A DNA stretch of 64,000 bases from Terfezia claveryi (Eukaryota > Ascomycota > Pezizomycetes > Pezizales > Pezizaceae), in assembly GCA_015179025.1 (NCBI GenBank), contig WHUX01000071.1, positions 62,001 to 126,000 on the forward strand. The letters run 5' to 3'. Below are positions 35,543-47,725 of the stretch, one piece after another. Numbering within the stretch: position 1 is the stretch's first letter; each line of letters starts with the position of its first letter. The notes below the pieces were generated by a model that did not search any database, was not told the origin of the DNA, and saw only the letters and a program-made list of their open reading frames with translations. Both the position numbers and the translations under genes were made by a program.

Positions 35543-38500
35543 CTTAAACCAGTCTCTGCCACGGTGATCGACTTCACGTTTACTTAGAAGAGACTCGTTG
35601 CTATTTAAGGATTTGTTCGGGCTTATAATCTAGAAACCTGCAGAAGATCTCATTCTATACTAGCAGCTAGTACTCTGCCAAACCTCAACTTATAAATGCT
35701 GGAGATCTATATTGCACGTTGAACTGATATTTGCAACGTTAACTTCAAAATTTGGAATGGACTCCTAGAGAGTTTGTGATGTCCCCTTCGAGGGCTTGTA
35801 CAAATCAGTGCTGCGCCGTTTATATAACCCAAATCTACCGGATTAGAGCGTAATGAATTGCAACCTTCAAGCTACTTTCCAAAAATTTGCATTCAGGTAT
35901 ATATTTAGTATTAGACAGTGACTTTGTAGGATTTACGAGGCTTATTTTGTGCAGTAGGTCGGACTGGGACGTTCGAGCTGATAATGAACCCTAAGCTAAA
36001 GTGCTAGTGATATAGAAGTCCTAGAGAATTATATTCCAGCTCCTATTCAATATCACATGGAATTCTTGATCCACAACGAAAGTAAACTATAGCAAAAGTG
36101 ATAGGACGGATATGAATTTGTATCGGTTAATTGACAATAGCCTGGGCTGCCTATGGATCAATACATTTTTTTGCTACGTTCTGGCAAGGCTTTTTTTGGT
36201 TCAACGTCTGACTTAAGATCATCCCTGGAACTTTCGGGCATTCGACCCCCATTATGGCTTCCTTGACCCACCACACCTGCGTGAGATCTTCTAAAAACTG
36301 CCAATCGACCTGCATTCCAAGTTCGAATCTATTTACTTAAGTTATGTATGTACTCGATCCGTAGGTATGAATGAAATCACCAACACAATCGACAGTACAC
36401 AAGTATCTACTCACATAGCCCAATGATATCCCGACGCTCTTCGCAATGATATCCCATGAACTGCTGACACAAAGCTGAATGTTGAATTAGTGTCTATGGT
36501 GTATGATCAGGCTGTAAGGTGGCCACTTGTGACGCAAAATTATCTGATACCACAACTTTCAAAAAACTGAGGCGCAGTGACATCCAGCCGATCCCTTTTC
36601 CCCCGGGTCTGTTCACATCCACGACGTGTCACAGCGAATAACTGAGTACTACGGAGTACCCGTGGCATGATAGCTAACCGATTTGGGTTTGGGAGTTCTC
36701 TGTAAGCGCAAGAAGCCTAGGTATGTACCAGATAATTTAAAGATAGGAACGCGTACAGCAACCTACCTAAAGGAATGATCCTTGTACTCCATACCCGTAT
36801 ACTCCGTAGGATCGCGTAATATAGAGCATAGAATCGCGTACTGCAATCCTACCTATAGGAGCGAGCAGGTATAGCTATAGGAGCGCGTACTATCAAACAT
36901 AGGAGCGTACTTGTTGGCGTGCACAAACCCTAGGTACACCAGAGCCAGGTATGCTTATTTATCGTACCCGATAGAAATAAGCCAACTGTGCCTACTGCCT
37001 ATAGGAGCACTAAGAGAGTCGTGCCTATAGGAGAAGGTCTACCTGCTGTGAGCGTGTAAAAGAGTATCGGAGGCAGAGCAATAATGCATAACACAGGGGA
37101 TCCTGTATAGACTTAGACTAAGTCACGAGATAGGTATGGTGTTGTAGGTCACCACTTAAGCGAAGGGCATTTTAAAGAGTTTTTTTGAAACTTATGGTGC
37201 ATGAGAGAATCAGATACCTAGGTACCGGTACCTCCGTGATTCTGCTGTAGCCAGGCACCACTTATCAGATTCTTGCTAGATCAGTTTGCGAGATAAACTG
37301 ACAGACAATTTTCAAACAGTAGTCCTCAGGGTAATTTCCTTTCCTCGAGAACATGTGAATTATTCTTCAGCGGCCAATCGTATATCCCCTAAAATTCCAT
37401 AAATCAGGCCATTCTCCGTGACACACTCTAAACCTTGTAGCTTTCTAGATTCGTGTATTATATATAATCGAGTTCGACCGTTTGATTCCCGACCTGTTTT
37501 CGCAAGATCCACTGGCCCTAGGACTGCACAAAACCCCTGTAACACAAATCACCCACCACAAGCAAGCAGATACATAAACTCGTAATAAGCTCTGACTGTA
37601 CATCTAGGTAAATTACAAGAAGTTTTGAGTGTTTCTATGTATACAAGTAGTTACCTTGAATACGAGATTGTTGCTTCATAGTCATGATTCACGACTAGCC
37701 CGGTTCATTCACTGCAACCGCATAAATCGGACTGGACAATTGAGATTAAATAGCCTCGTTCCGAGGGGTTGTGCAAACCAGACTAATTAAATAGATACGG
37801 AAATAAGGGACAACCCGACTCGGTAATAATTCGCATAAAAGGCGGGTATCAAAACAAGAAAATATGAATGAAATGAAAGATATAAACAGAGAAATATTCT
37901 CCAGCGCTGAAGAAGTTCGATATCGACGTACACAAAACAGTTAAAGCAGATAAATCGGTCGGGGCGGCAAATATTTGGTGGATATTCTTATCAATGTAAG
38001 GAAGGCGGAGTAACTAAGGTATGAAGAGGCCAGGTAGATGAAAGCGAGGTGAACGAAATAAGAGTCGTAACGTATCCTTAGTAGCTGCTAATATATACAT
38101 ATCATATCCATAGTCGTAAAGTGAAGTACTTCTCACAGTGTCTTTTTAAACCAGTCCATTCATGGATAGTCCAGGCCATCTTTACTTTTTTCGCTTTTAA
38201 CTCTGTGATAACTACCCAGGGCGGGCCAGTCGATTGGTAGGGCCAGTCATAAATGGACAGGGCTCTTAACGTACCGGAATTTATATTTATAGAGCAATTA
38301 TGGAATTATATGTATTTATTCACATCCACGGTTGGAGGCTCTGCCGCACATTGTAAAGTTTTCAAACCCAAAAACTATAGTACTGTACTAGTAATGACAA
38401 GATGTGTGATGTTAACATCCCTCCCAACCTATCTACATCCACTCGAGCTCAAACATTCAACCCTAACCCCCTAGAGAGCAACTATATCGTACACATAAAC

Positions 38501-38550
38501 AAAACGCAAAAGAAACCCAACCGGGAAAATCCTCACCTCAGATAGGGACC
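35543..38550. other. Intergenic region with weak repeated motifs
   Basis: Between about 36745 and 37035 short motifs related to ataggagcgcgtact recur five or six times, an eroded array. CAGGGTAAT occurs at 37327. On the minus strand, 37545-37360 is a short frame with coding-like composition (RTRLYIIHESRKLQGL and then a NGLIYGILGDIRLAAEE end) preceded by a tgtgttacag acceptor-like site; it could be a lone terminal exon, but no matching upstream exon in the right phase was found. The last 100 bp probably hold the 3' region of the next gene. Confidence 0.3.
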
Positions 38551-41500
38551 CTACCCATCACTTCCCTTATCGAAGAATACCTCAGCCGCTGACATCATCT
38601 CCTCATGCCCCCTCTTCTGCTTCTTCCACTTATCCATAAACTTCTTCGCCTCCTTTGGCAATCCACACGACTTGTTACATTCCATTAACGCCTCCGGATC
38701 CAACCAACTATAATCCATCCGCCCATCTTTCTGTGTCCAACCAAAAATCGGTGCCGGATACTCCCTCTTAATCTCAATCAATCTCATGACCGGATTCACA
38801 ATTCCAGTACCAGGAACCTTAAAGCCCTTATTCTTCCAATACGGAGTCATATCCCCAACTTGGTGGACTATATCCGGGACACACGTCCACTGGCCCTTAA
38901 GGTTCTTTGTATCTATGACCCCAGGGGGAAGCTCGTCGAAGGCTGAGATTCGTGGGCCAAAGAGGTTCGCTAGGGTTCTGCGGCGTTTATTCCCATCATT
39001 TATGGGGTGAAGGGCCTGCTCAATATCACTCCTCAGTATCCCCTTCTGCAAGCGGCAAAACTCGGGTTGGTCCTCCAGTGGATACATGATTCTGCGGCCT
39101 TGGTATGCGTACCGCGGGAGGTCCCACGAGTGATGTGCATAGTTTACACCCTTACATTGAGCAACCTCGTTCTCAATCTCAAAGAGGGTGTTTATGTCGT
39201 CGATGGTGAGCTGCCTCATGAGTTTATGAGGTCTCTTATCTGAAAAAACCATTGAGCTTTCGTCCTCAGTGGCCTCCTCAACGTACTCTGGAGTTATTGG
39301 AGGATACAGCATCCAATTCCTCGGAGCAACAGTGTTATAAGTGCCCGTAGAAACTATTGCATATGAAACCGGTGTTTTATGACGGTTATGGTGGATCAGA
39401 GGACCCGGGAGCGTGAAGCTATTCGGTGGATCATATCCGCCAATAGAGCCACTGGCATAGGGAACCACACCAAGGAGTTTGGCTTTGGAAACGGCAACCT
39501 TTGTCCTTTTGGGTCCACCTTTTTTGCCTCTTTTACCACCACGAGCACCAATGCGACGTCCGCGACCACGGCGACTTGCGTCTTCATCCCCTCCATCGTC
39601 TTCCTCCTCGTCACTAGGCGGCGGCGGTGGCGGCGGCGACGGCCCTGGCCCTGGTCGCACTGGGCTTGTGTCTTGATCACCAGGACGATTTTTGAACGTT
39701 GCATGTAACCTGATAATCCCATCTGTGAAGGGATTTCTGGGCTTTGTGAAAATTTGTTCCGTTTTTTCAACGCCGTCTGCATAGGCTTGTATTTGGCGCA
39801 CTATTGCCCTGTGCGTATCCCGGCTGATGAAATAATCACAGAGAAGGGATTCGGTGACATGATGTCTTCCAATCATGTGGCCACGCATTTTCGCGTCGGT
39901 AAGTGTGGACAGTTGCCGACCACATAGCGGGCAGATAATGCGCCTGTCCAATCTCCAGCCCTTTAATGGTGGTTCTTGGTTAGGCAGGGCTACCGCAGTC
40001 TTCAGCTCGTCGTCTGCCGCCTTGTGACCTCTACCGCACTTGGGATGCCAGAGCCAGCGGCAGATATATGTGTGCTTAACAGGTGTTTTTACACACTTTT
40101 CATTGTCGTGGCATACTTCAATGTTATCTGGTGAATCCCTGCAGCATTCATTCGCACCATTATTGGTTCCGCCCACCTTTCTATTTTCGCCAATTTCTCC
40201 AATTCCGATAATGTCGCCAATGTCATCAGTTGCGCCAGTTGCGCCAGTTCCATCACGCGTTGGGGGGGTCAATGTTCTGTCCGTCTCCTTCTCGGCCTTC
40301 TTTCTAGCCTTCTCCTTCTCGGTCTTCTCCCTCTCGGTCTTCTCCCTCTCGGTCTTCTTCCTCTCGGCCTTCTCCCTCTCGGCCTTCTCTTTCTCGGCTC
40401 TCTCCGTTTCCTTCCGGCTCTTCTCCTTTCTAGCCCGCTCCTTCCCGGCCTTCTCCTTCTCGGCCTTCTCCTTCCGTGCCTTCTTCTTCTCATTTGCTTC
40501 TTCCACCGCCATCCTCCTTCGTTCTCTCTTAGCCGCATCGTCTTGGGCGGGGGGCTCAAACGTTTCTTCATCCTGAGAACTACCCTGTTTCCGTCCCTCT
40601 TCCAGGGCTCTCTTTTTGTCCGTCAGTGCACCCAGTGCCGTCACAAACCCCACCGTTAAATTTGCAATCTGCTCTTGGTTAATTGATGTCCCAGGTGGTG
40701 ATATATCGGCCATAAATTTGTCGATTAGTGGATTAAGAGATGCTTTCCGAGCTTTAGCCGCTTCCGTCCTCTTTTTACGTTCAGCATCCTTGGCTTCTTG
40801 TGCAGTCTTCCGCGCGTTTGCTGTTGCCTCGTCCCTTTTTTCCACCTCTGCAAGCCACGTTTTCGCAGTATAACTGGGAGGGATAGCCCGTCGGCCGACT
40901 TTTGCTAGCTTCTCCGCCGCAATTTCAGCTACCAGAAGACAATCTTCCTCAGGGTCCGAAATATCCACAGCTACATCGCTATCCTTCTCTACGTCAGCGG
41001 GGGGTTCTACTGACCCATTCGTATCCCTACTGGAGCCCCCCTCATCATCATCATTGACATAATCTTCATCTCCATCATCCTCGTCATCCGTCGATGGCTC
41101 CCAATGAGGATCCAGTTGCCGCTCTGATTTCTCCCACTTTGCAGTGCCCCGGTCTGCCGCTCGCTGTGCTCTCTCTTCGTCTCGCAGATTAGTATACCCA
41201 CCCGCAGTAGCGGTGAGTTCATCCCGTGCTAGTCCCTCAAGTTTATCACCCTTAAAAATTTGAATCTGCCCTGTGACGTATTCATAAACAGGCTCCGGCA
41301 CGCCAATGCTACCCTTTGCAATTGCTTCTTTCCGCCGCCTTCTAAAAAGCGTCATGGCGAGATTTAAGATCTTGACCCGTGACTTAATCCTCTCTCTGGC
41401 TCCGGGAGTGAGTTTCATCAACAGCTCCCGAAGAAAGGTGAGCTTCTCCAGTGGGGGGCTTCCTAGCCGAAGTCTCAGGAAATAGTCTTCATTGTTGTCA

Positions 41501-43318
41501 AGCACGTTGCCAATGTAGTTTGAGTTCATGTGTGGGCAGATGCCAAATTCGATATGAGACTCCAAGTCCTGTCATCACAAGAAAGATAGGAATCAGTCAG
41601 CTGTGCCCTCCGGTTTATGAAAGTTACAATAGCAGAAGATTGAGTGATAACACTTACTTCAGGTTTCATATCAATCCCCTGTCGACGGCAACACCAACAC
41701 CAATCATTCGCATCCACCACGTTCACAGGAGGCGGCCTTGCGTTGGATGGGAAACTGAAGGTGTGATTATAGGCCTCATGGATCGGTTGATGCGGCAGAA
41801 TTCCCGATCTCATTTTACCCTGGTGAACAACTCCGGCCCATTGGATGAGTCGCAGTATATAGTCGGGCATGTATTTGCTAAAGTCTTCTGCTGCGTCGCC
41901 CAAATTGTCCAGTACCGACTGCGGTGGTTCGAATGGGGGGATGTTCCTTTTTGGGGGAGATATTGGCTCGGGGCTCGAGGACGAAGACGACGACGAAGAC
42001 GACCCCGAATGGGTTATCCCCTCCCCTCCCCGTAAACTCATAACCTTGCTAGCACCTGGGGTAGCGTACTTTGGCCAGCCGAATGAAGGCTGGTTTGTGG
42101 GATGGGTTACGGAAGCGGCCGCTAATCCAACTGGGCCCGGTCCATGGACAGAGCCTTTACCAAACAGTTGAGCCGTGGAATGGCCGGTCTGCGTATTGGT
42201 TTGTGTCACTGTCTGGCCCGCCGGTGGAGGCGTCTTCAGCCCCTCATCCCCAGGCTCCTCCTCCACCTCCTCCACTTCCGGTAGCGGGACTTTCTGTACT
42301 CGCTGATGGATCACCTGATGCTGTGTAATAGGATCTATAGTACGTTGCGCCGCGAGCGGGTATTTCCTGTTGAGTCCCACGTCTTCCATGGCTTCGGAAG
42401 CAAGCGGCGCCTCACGGTGTGTACGGTACCAGCTCTCTATGCGGTCTTTCACAGGGATTGAGGATGGCACCGCCTTCCACTCTCCCTGGGCCAGATGGCC
42501 TGTTCCTAAAATGTTGTCATCAGGATCACGGTTCCATGGGAAGTACACATTACTGGCGTTCTTGTGTTTGGGGTTTTTGCGGAAGAATCGGCGTTGGAGT
42601 GTAGCACTGTGGAGGGTGGGATGGACAATTTGGTTAAGGGGATAGCGGATGGGGCCATAGCGGCGACGGAAGAGATCTACAAAGAAAATTTGAATATCAG
42701 CAAATACTGAAAGTTATAATCGAAAAACGTGGAAGAAAGCATAAATAGTGAACACTGCATACTCATTGACAGTTTAACTCCGATAGCCACTTCATCTTCG
42801 TCACTGTCGATGTCTGCCATCAGTTCTGCATTATCTAAAGGGTCAACTGCTATGCCATCCGGGCTAGGGCCCCTCCGTACAGGGCGGGGGACTGGTGAAC
42901 AGGGAGATCCCCTAAAATCCATTCCCTTGTATAGTGCCGCCAAATCTTGCTCTGTAGGGCCATCTCGCTTTCTTCTCTTTCGCCTCCCTTCTCCCGGTAC
43001 GTCATAGTATATTAACCCATACGTAGGTGCATCCGGCGGCACAGGCTCATCGAAGAAAGCCCGATTCTGTGCGTTATTCACAAGCAAGGCTGTACGGTTC
43101 TTGTGTTTCGGCGCGGGATTCGATGGTAATAGCCGCGAGTTAGTGGGCGCACAGTGCTCGTCCCATTTAGACTGGATTGCTGCTTGGAAACTCCCGGGGT
43201 CAAGGAAATTCTCAAAACTGGAATTGTACATCTGCAGGGCGTTTTGACGCAAGATATTGGATTCGGGGGTTTGAGACCATACCCACAGGCCTGACAGGTC
43301 TGGGACGTCAAAATCCAT
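38551..43318 (-). CDS. Large uncharacterised protein, three exons, about 1530 residues
   Basis: Exons on the minus strand: 43318-42763, 42676-41658 and 41568-38551. Introns are 86 nt (donor GTATGC, acceptor TTTGTAG) and 89 nt (donor GTAAGT, acceptor TGACAG), and phases agree across 4593 nt. Exon 1 begins MDFDVPDLSGLWVWSQTPES. Exon 2 is rich in proline and serine with a run of ten or more serines. Exon 3 has acidic stretches, a strongly charged K/E segment at about residues 880-965 built from EREKT-type 5-residue repeats (coiled coil), and a zinc-finger-like CPLCGRQLSTLTDAKMRGHM with a later RHH near residues 1068-1092 (C2H2 pattern). A basic RGRGRRIGARGGKRGKKGG patch and a conserved-looking C terminus follow. 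Basic patches and the finger suggest a nuclear, possibly chromatin-associated protein; this is inference. I do not recognise the family. Confidence 0.85.
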
Positions 43319-44589
43319 GATTAGGAGATTGGAAGGGATTTAAGGGACAATAGAGTAAAGGGTTGCCTTGGGGGGGGGTAAAGAAGGGGGAGGGAGAGGA
43401 GGAGAGAGCGGTCCCGATGAGTTTGATAAACAACTTGACAGGTATAAATGCTGGCAGCAATCCCCCAATGTAACTAAACAAAAAAAGGGCTCTGCGCACA
43501 GTGGAGAGAACGGGACGAGCGCAATGCGATTGTCTGTTTGGTGGGATGGGAGATGAGTATGATGGAATGAGTATGATCGGGGAAGAGAGACGAAAATAGA
43601 GTACGAGGAAGGGTAAAGACTTGTTGAAAACAGGCGGAATCCGACAAAGGACTCTTTCCGAAAAAAACAATGGCTGGGAGTCAAAGAGAACAAACGAATG
43701 TCTCTCTCGGCGCAGAACACGTACCTGCGATCGAGGCAGGGAGGAATTATGGCGGCACCCTTTGTTCTGGGGTCCCCTTTGTTCGAGGCATTGGTATATT
43801 GGACGGGGACTCCCTTTGTGCCACCTCGCACCGAGAGGACAGAAGGGGTTTAGACTGTTGAATATAGCATCTTGATCGGTGACCCTTCTGGAAGAGACGT
43901 TGAAGAAGAAGTCTACTTGGGGTCAAGGCTGAACGAGCTTCGGTGGAGATGTTCTGGCGATGTTAATAATTTTGGCACGGGTTTCGCACCGCTGCGGTTT
44001 GCTGTGTACTTACACCGTATGTACGTACAATCATGCTCCTTCGCGAACTTGTGCCTGGATACAGTTGCAGGTGGGTGATTGCGTCAGTGGAAGTGATGAC
44101 TGAAGGTTGTTGGCTTATTAAGCACATTGCCAAGCGCACCCGACGCCACGTGGCAACCTCTTTAGAAAGTACATACACATATATATAGTTAGTCTCGAAC
44201 CCGACCGCTCCTAGGGAGGATATATAGTATATGATATACATATATACCTTGGTATGCTCAAGCCCAGCTAATTGCACAAGACGAAAAAAAGTTATGCGGT
44301 TTGAATCAAAGGTTGGGTGCATTAATTCCTTTATTGTATTTTCCCCAATCCGGAATCATGATAGAATATTGCAGTTTTGTGTGGATAGGCAGGGGGTCTT
44401 CATTCTCAGATAATGCATTACTTGCGATGTTGATGTGTGACCAGTCGGAAGATTGTTTGTCCCAGCCAACTGCTTACAGTAACGCTGTAGGGGTTGTTTA
44501 CTATATCCGCTAACATATATCCGTTAATGCTGAAGGCGAAAGATTCATATACAATATGGAGTACCAATGATTCGTACGTACATAATATA
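43319..44589. other. Upstream region of the large gene
   Basis: Presumed promoter and leader of the minus-strand gene ending at 43318, with a G-rich run (gggggggg) near 43371-43378 and purine-rich stretches. ORFs in 43340-44513 are short and domain-free. Confidence 0.4.
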
Positions 44590-45664
44590 GGGGTATTTCA
44601 AACCTGATTTTTTAATTCAAAGAAATCGGTCAGAATGTCGTTTATTTAAAAGCCGTTCAGATCGGTTTGAACGGTCTGGGCGCCTTAAAAAGTTAACGAG
44701 AATTCCTCGTTAAAATCGTTAGACATGGCGTTTAAACGACCGTTTAGGGGTGCTTTTAAACGATGCTCGTTATGACGCAAGTTGCCCCGGGTGACGCCAA
44801 GTGGGGGTGGGGTGGGTGACGCTCAGGTGATGTGACAATCATGTGTTGTCATGTGATGTCGGGTAGTATCACTTACTGCGTAACGATCGACAACCACGTG
44901 ACGATCGACACGGGCTCCCCTGCCACATGCAGTAACATTCTAATATCTCCATCAATATATCCAACAATGTAGTAAGAACAATGAATATAGGATAAAAACA
45001 CTCGAAAAACCCAAATTTAACATCTCCAACCCACTCCGATCTACCCTGAACCTTCTATAGCACCTAAACCCTCCGTATGACCACCCCTCTAGCATAACCA
45101 CCTACTCCACACCCCCCCACGCCGCCCACAACAACTACTCTAGCAGCCATAGGTTCCCCAGAGGTCCACTCTGTAAGCCATATTAGTATAGACTCAAGCT
45201 GCTCACTGTATATAGAACTAGACGCACTGTAAACTGTATTCTCTATATAACCTATATAACTTTTGCAAGCTAGTATCGTTCTGCCACAAGCCATAGTCAT
45301 AGTCAACGTGCGCTCCCTAGAGTCACGTCCATAGTCATAGTCCTACGTCCGCACTCTTGCCGTTACAATAAGCCGGTAAAGCACAGGGTTCGAAGGTTTG
45401 CACTAGTCTTATGCCAAGACCCTCCTGCCAAGACGCAGAGAGTGGGTGCAGCTCTGCTTACCTCACATCAACCCACGTGCGCGTCAGCTGACCGCCAAGA
45501 TGACGCGAGACAGCATTTAAAATTGCCGAAAAACGCCCGTTTAAACGACACTAAAACGCCCCAGTTTAAACGGTCGAAAATGGGGGTATTCAAACCTGAA
45601 ATTATTCTGACCGATCAGAAAGTCGTTTAGGTTTTTGAATTAAAAAATCAGGTTTGAATACCCC
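44590..45664. mobile_element. 1,075-bp non-autonomous DNA transposon, TA-flanked
   Basis: The left end GGGGTATTTCAAACCTGATT (continuing through ttttaattcaaa) is inverted at the right end, which closes with CAGGTTTGAATACCCC at 45664. A TA dinucleotide lies immediately outside on both sides (44588-44589 and 45665-45666), as expected for Tc1/mariner/pogo-type insertion. Subterminal regions at both ends carry repeated GTTTAAACG-like palindromes (44650-44770 and 45530-45580). No transposase is encoded; ORFs inside are short. At the right end a second, inward-facing copy of the end sequence (45585-45602) makes an 80-bp hairpin with the true end. Confidence 0.75.
45585..45664. repeat. 80-bp hairpin at the right end of the transposon
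   Basis: GGGGTATTCAAACCTGA at the left of this segment pairs with TCAGGTTTGAATACCCC at its right, around an AT-rich loop containing a small CTGACCGATCAGA palindrome. It looks like an extra terminal repeat, from a nested minimal element or an inversion at the end. Confidence 0.7.
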
Positions 45665-45666
45665 TA

Positions 45667-46769
45667 TTATTATACGACCTGTTCTTACTGAAGCTTGGTA
45701 TCTTCATGGAGATTTATGCTAATTTAGTAGTCTTGAGCACAAGTAGACATAGCATTCTTGGAAGGGATAACTGGGAATGGATAGAAAACCCCCATGGACT
45801 GGGGTAGGCAGTGGCAGCTGTAAAGGTCAAGCTCCAGAGGCTGGTATTGTGCGAGTAGCCAATACTCAAGCGCTGTTTAAGCCCATAGTTTGACTTAGAG
45901 GCTCAGATAACTGGGCCGAGTGTAAGTTGCAAGTATAAGTAGGTAAATTATAAAGGTGCATAGAACAGTAATTATTTCCAAATAGCACAGTAGCACCATG
46001 TAATTATCATGAAGTAGGACTTATTTGAAATTGATTCTATTGAATATGCCTCTCTGGAGTGGGATATCCAAATAATTGATTACTATATGAGTGAGATCGC
46101 TGTGGAGTAGATTTGGAGGACATTGAAGCTGCTTCGAAAGTTCCCAGCCAAAACCTATTTTGGTACGCTTTCATTTCCTGGTATATGTATTTTAAATAGG
46201 GCATATCAACCCGTGGGCATACACTAGACGTAAAATACATTGTTGTGATTGGCTCCTAAGACTAGTCTGGTTAGGCGGGGATATTGTGCCAACCAGACTA
46301 CCCTAAGACGACACCTCATCTGGCCAAGTGAGGAAAAACAGTCTAGGAAATCATCCCACACCCACACCCACAACGCGTACACTGCAACAATTTGTGTTTA
46401 TACACTGATTAGTACCAGGCGTACAAAATCGTAGAGTATTACCTTGATCATTTTAGTGTTATTAATCCGGGCCCTCTTAGATTGGAATTCAGAATAATAT
46501 AAATTCAATTGAAGCCTTTCCAGCTCCCTTCGGCATAAGCAACCACTACTGCGTTTTGAGCTACCATAGATAAGATATAAACAATTCCTAGGGAAAAGAA
46601 GTAGTTTTGTTTCTCTAAAAGTAATTGATATTGAGATATTTGAGATCAAAAGAATTAGATATGGGGCCAAGTTCGAAACAAATAAAGGAATATGTACTGT
46701 ACGTAAACACGACCAACTCTAACCAAAAATCATTCCCCTAATTGCCTACTAGCAACTTTTCTATCTTGC
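45667..46769. other. Intergenic region
   Basis: Contains the short inverted pair described at 46263-46300. Otherwise only short ORFs, with no recognisable gene. Confidence 0.35.
46263..46300. repeat. 38-bp inverted pair of the TAGTCTGGTT family
   Basis: TAGTCTGGTTAGGC (46263-46276) faces GCCAACCAGACTA (46288-46300) with 11 bp between. These are the same ends as the 291-bp element at 9179-9469, so this may be an internally deleted copy. Confidence 0.55.
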
Positions 46770-47725
46770 TCATACTCCTTGGGGATGTAAGTTTTCATAT
46801 TCTACACATAGCCTCTTGCCTTTCAAATCCATGACTTCGTCCACTGTCGCATCAAGCACGACCCCCAGCATTTTCAATGTATCTCCAAGCCTACCATTCC
46901 ACCCTTCCCCTCGTGATCCTCCATGTGCTTTAGAATTCTACCAGTGATGTCCCGTATCCGCTTGGCCAAATCTCTGCTTTGCCATTCCCATTACACCTTA
47001 TCTAACCAGGCATGGTGTAGGTAGAATAATGGATCCCCTAGACTAGAATATGAATTGAACATCTCCATTCCGATACCCCTATGACCTCTATTGTGTGGAT
47101 CTGCTTCAATACATGGCCATGCATCTGCAAACGTATCTAGCTTCATACAGTGTTGGAAATTCATTGCTGATGAACTTATAGATGCACTGTCACTGATGCT
47201 TCGCGAGATACAATGCTCCCGGTTATCTATACCGGGACCGATATGCAGAGTGGCTAGTGGCACCAAACTCCCAGCTAACAATTCCAGCCACTGTACTACC
47301 ATCACCTCCGAAACTATTTGTTGGTGATAAGGTGGATTATGATGTAAACCCTCTGGCCTCTGGAGATTCGTCCCAGTATGGCTGGGTGCCCTCGTAACTA
47401 CATTCTGTAGCAGGGTCTCGTGGGCATGTAACATGAGCCGGTGAAACGGGGGAAAATAACCCTGATGGTTGCATTTTGGGGAAGTTTAGCCATCTAAATG
47501 CACCACAAATAGGCTGGATGGCATGAACTCATGCACTAACCGTTTTGTGAATGGCAGCTCCCTGAAGCTGGTGTACTGCTTGAAGATCATATCATCGAAC
47601 CGGGTCCTTGCATGTTCAAGTCCAGACTTTGATGGAATGTTCATTAGACATATCTCGGCCTTGATGTAGTCCTAGCTGCTTCTCCTGTTGTGAAAGAACA
47701 TGCCTGTTGAGAGCAGACAAGGGTT
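46770..47725 (-). pseudogene. Tyrosinase pseudogene
   Basis: Read on the minus strand through several frames, the segment follows fungal tyrosinase from near the N terminus to the C terminus. It gives DYIKAEICLMNIPSKSGLEH with RFDDM, then FPPFHRLMLHAHETLLQN (copper A end), YEGTQPYWDE in another frame, then LHIGPGIDNREHCISRS, DTFADAWPCIE, and HNRGHRGIGMEM with DPLFYLHHAWLDKV (copper B). A TAA replaces the expected Trp after DKV, and the C-terminal GDTLKMLGVVLDATVDEVMD appears after a further frame change, ending with a stop at 46770-46772. At least three frame changes and two internal stops (one in the WDE region, one after DKV) mean it cannot give a full enzyme. Tyrosinase oxidises phenols to quinones for melanin-type pigments. 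The large number of breaks rules out one sequencing error. Confidence 0.85.

Noticed and set aside
10090..37335. CAGGGTAAT as homing endonuclease target sites
   Set aside because: It equals the last nine bases of the I-SceI site, but the other half of the site is absent at every occurrence, and no endonuclease gene is present.
40040..40576. Long plus-strand ORF with Ser/Phe/Leu repeats opposite the large gene
   Set aside because: It is the antisense image of the K/E-rich repeat of the 1530-residue protein; its composition is explained by that and it has no own signals.
47000..47434. 147-codon ORF as an intact short tyrosinase
   Set aside because: It covers only part of the domain, its first third is in the wrong frame relative to the family, and it stops inside the copper B region.
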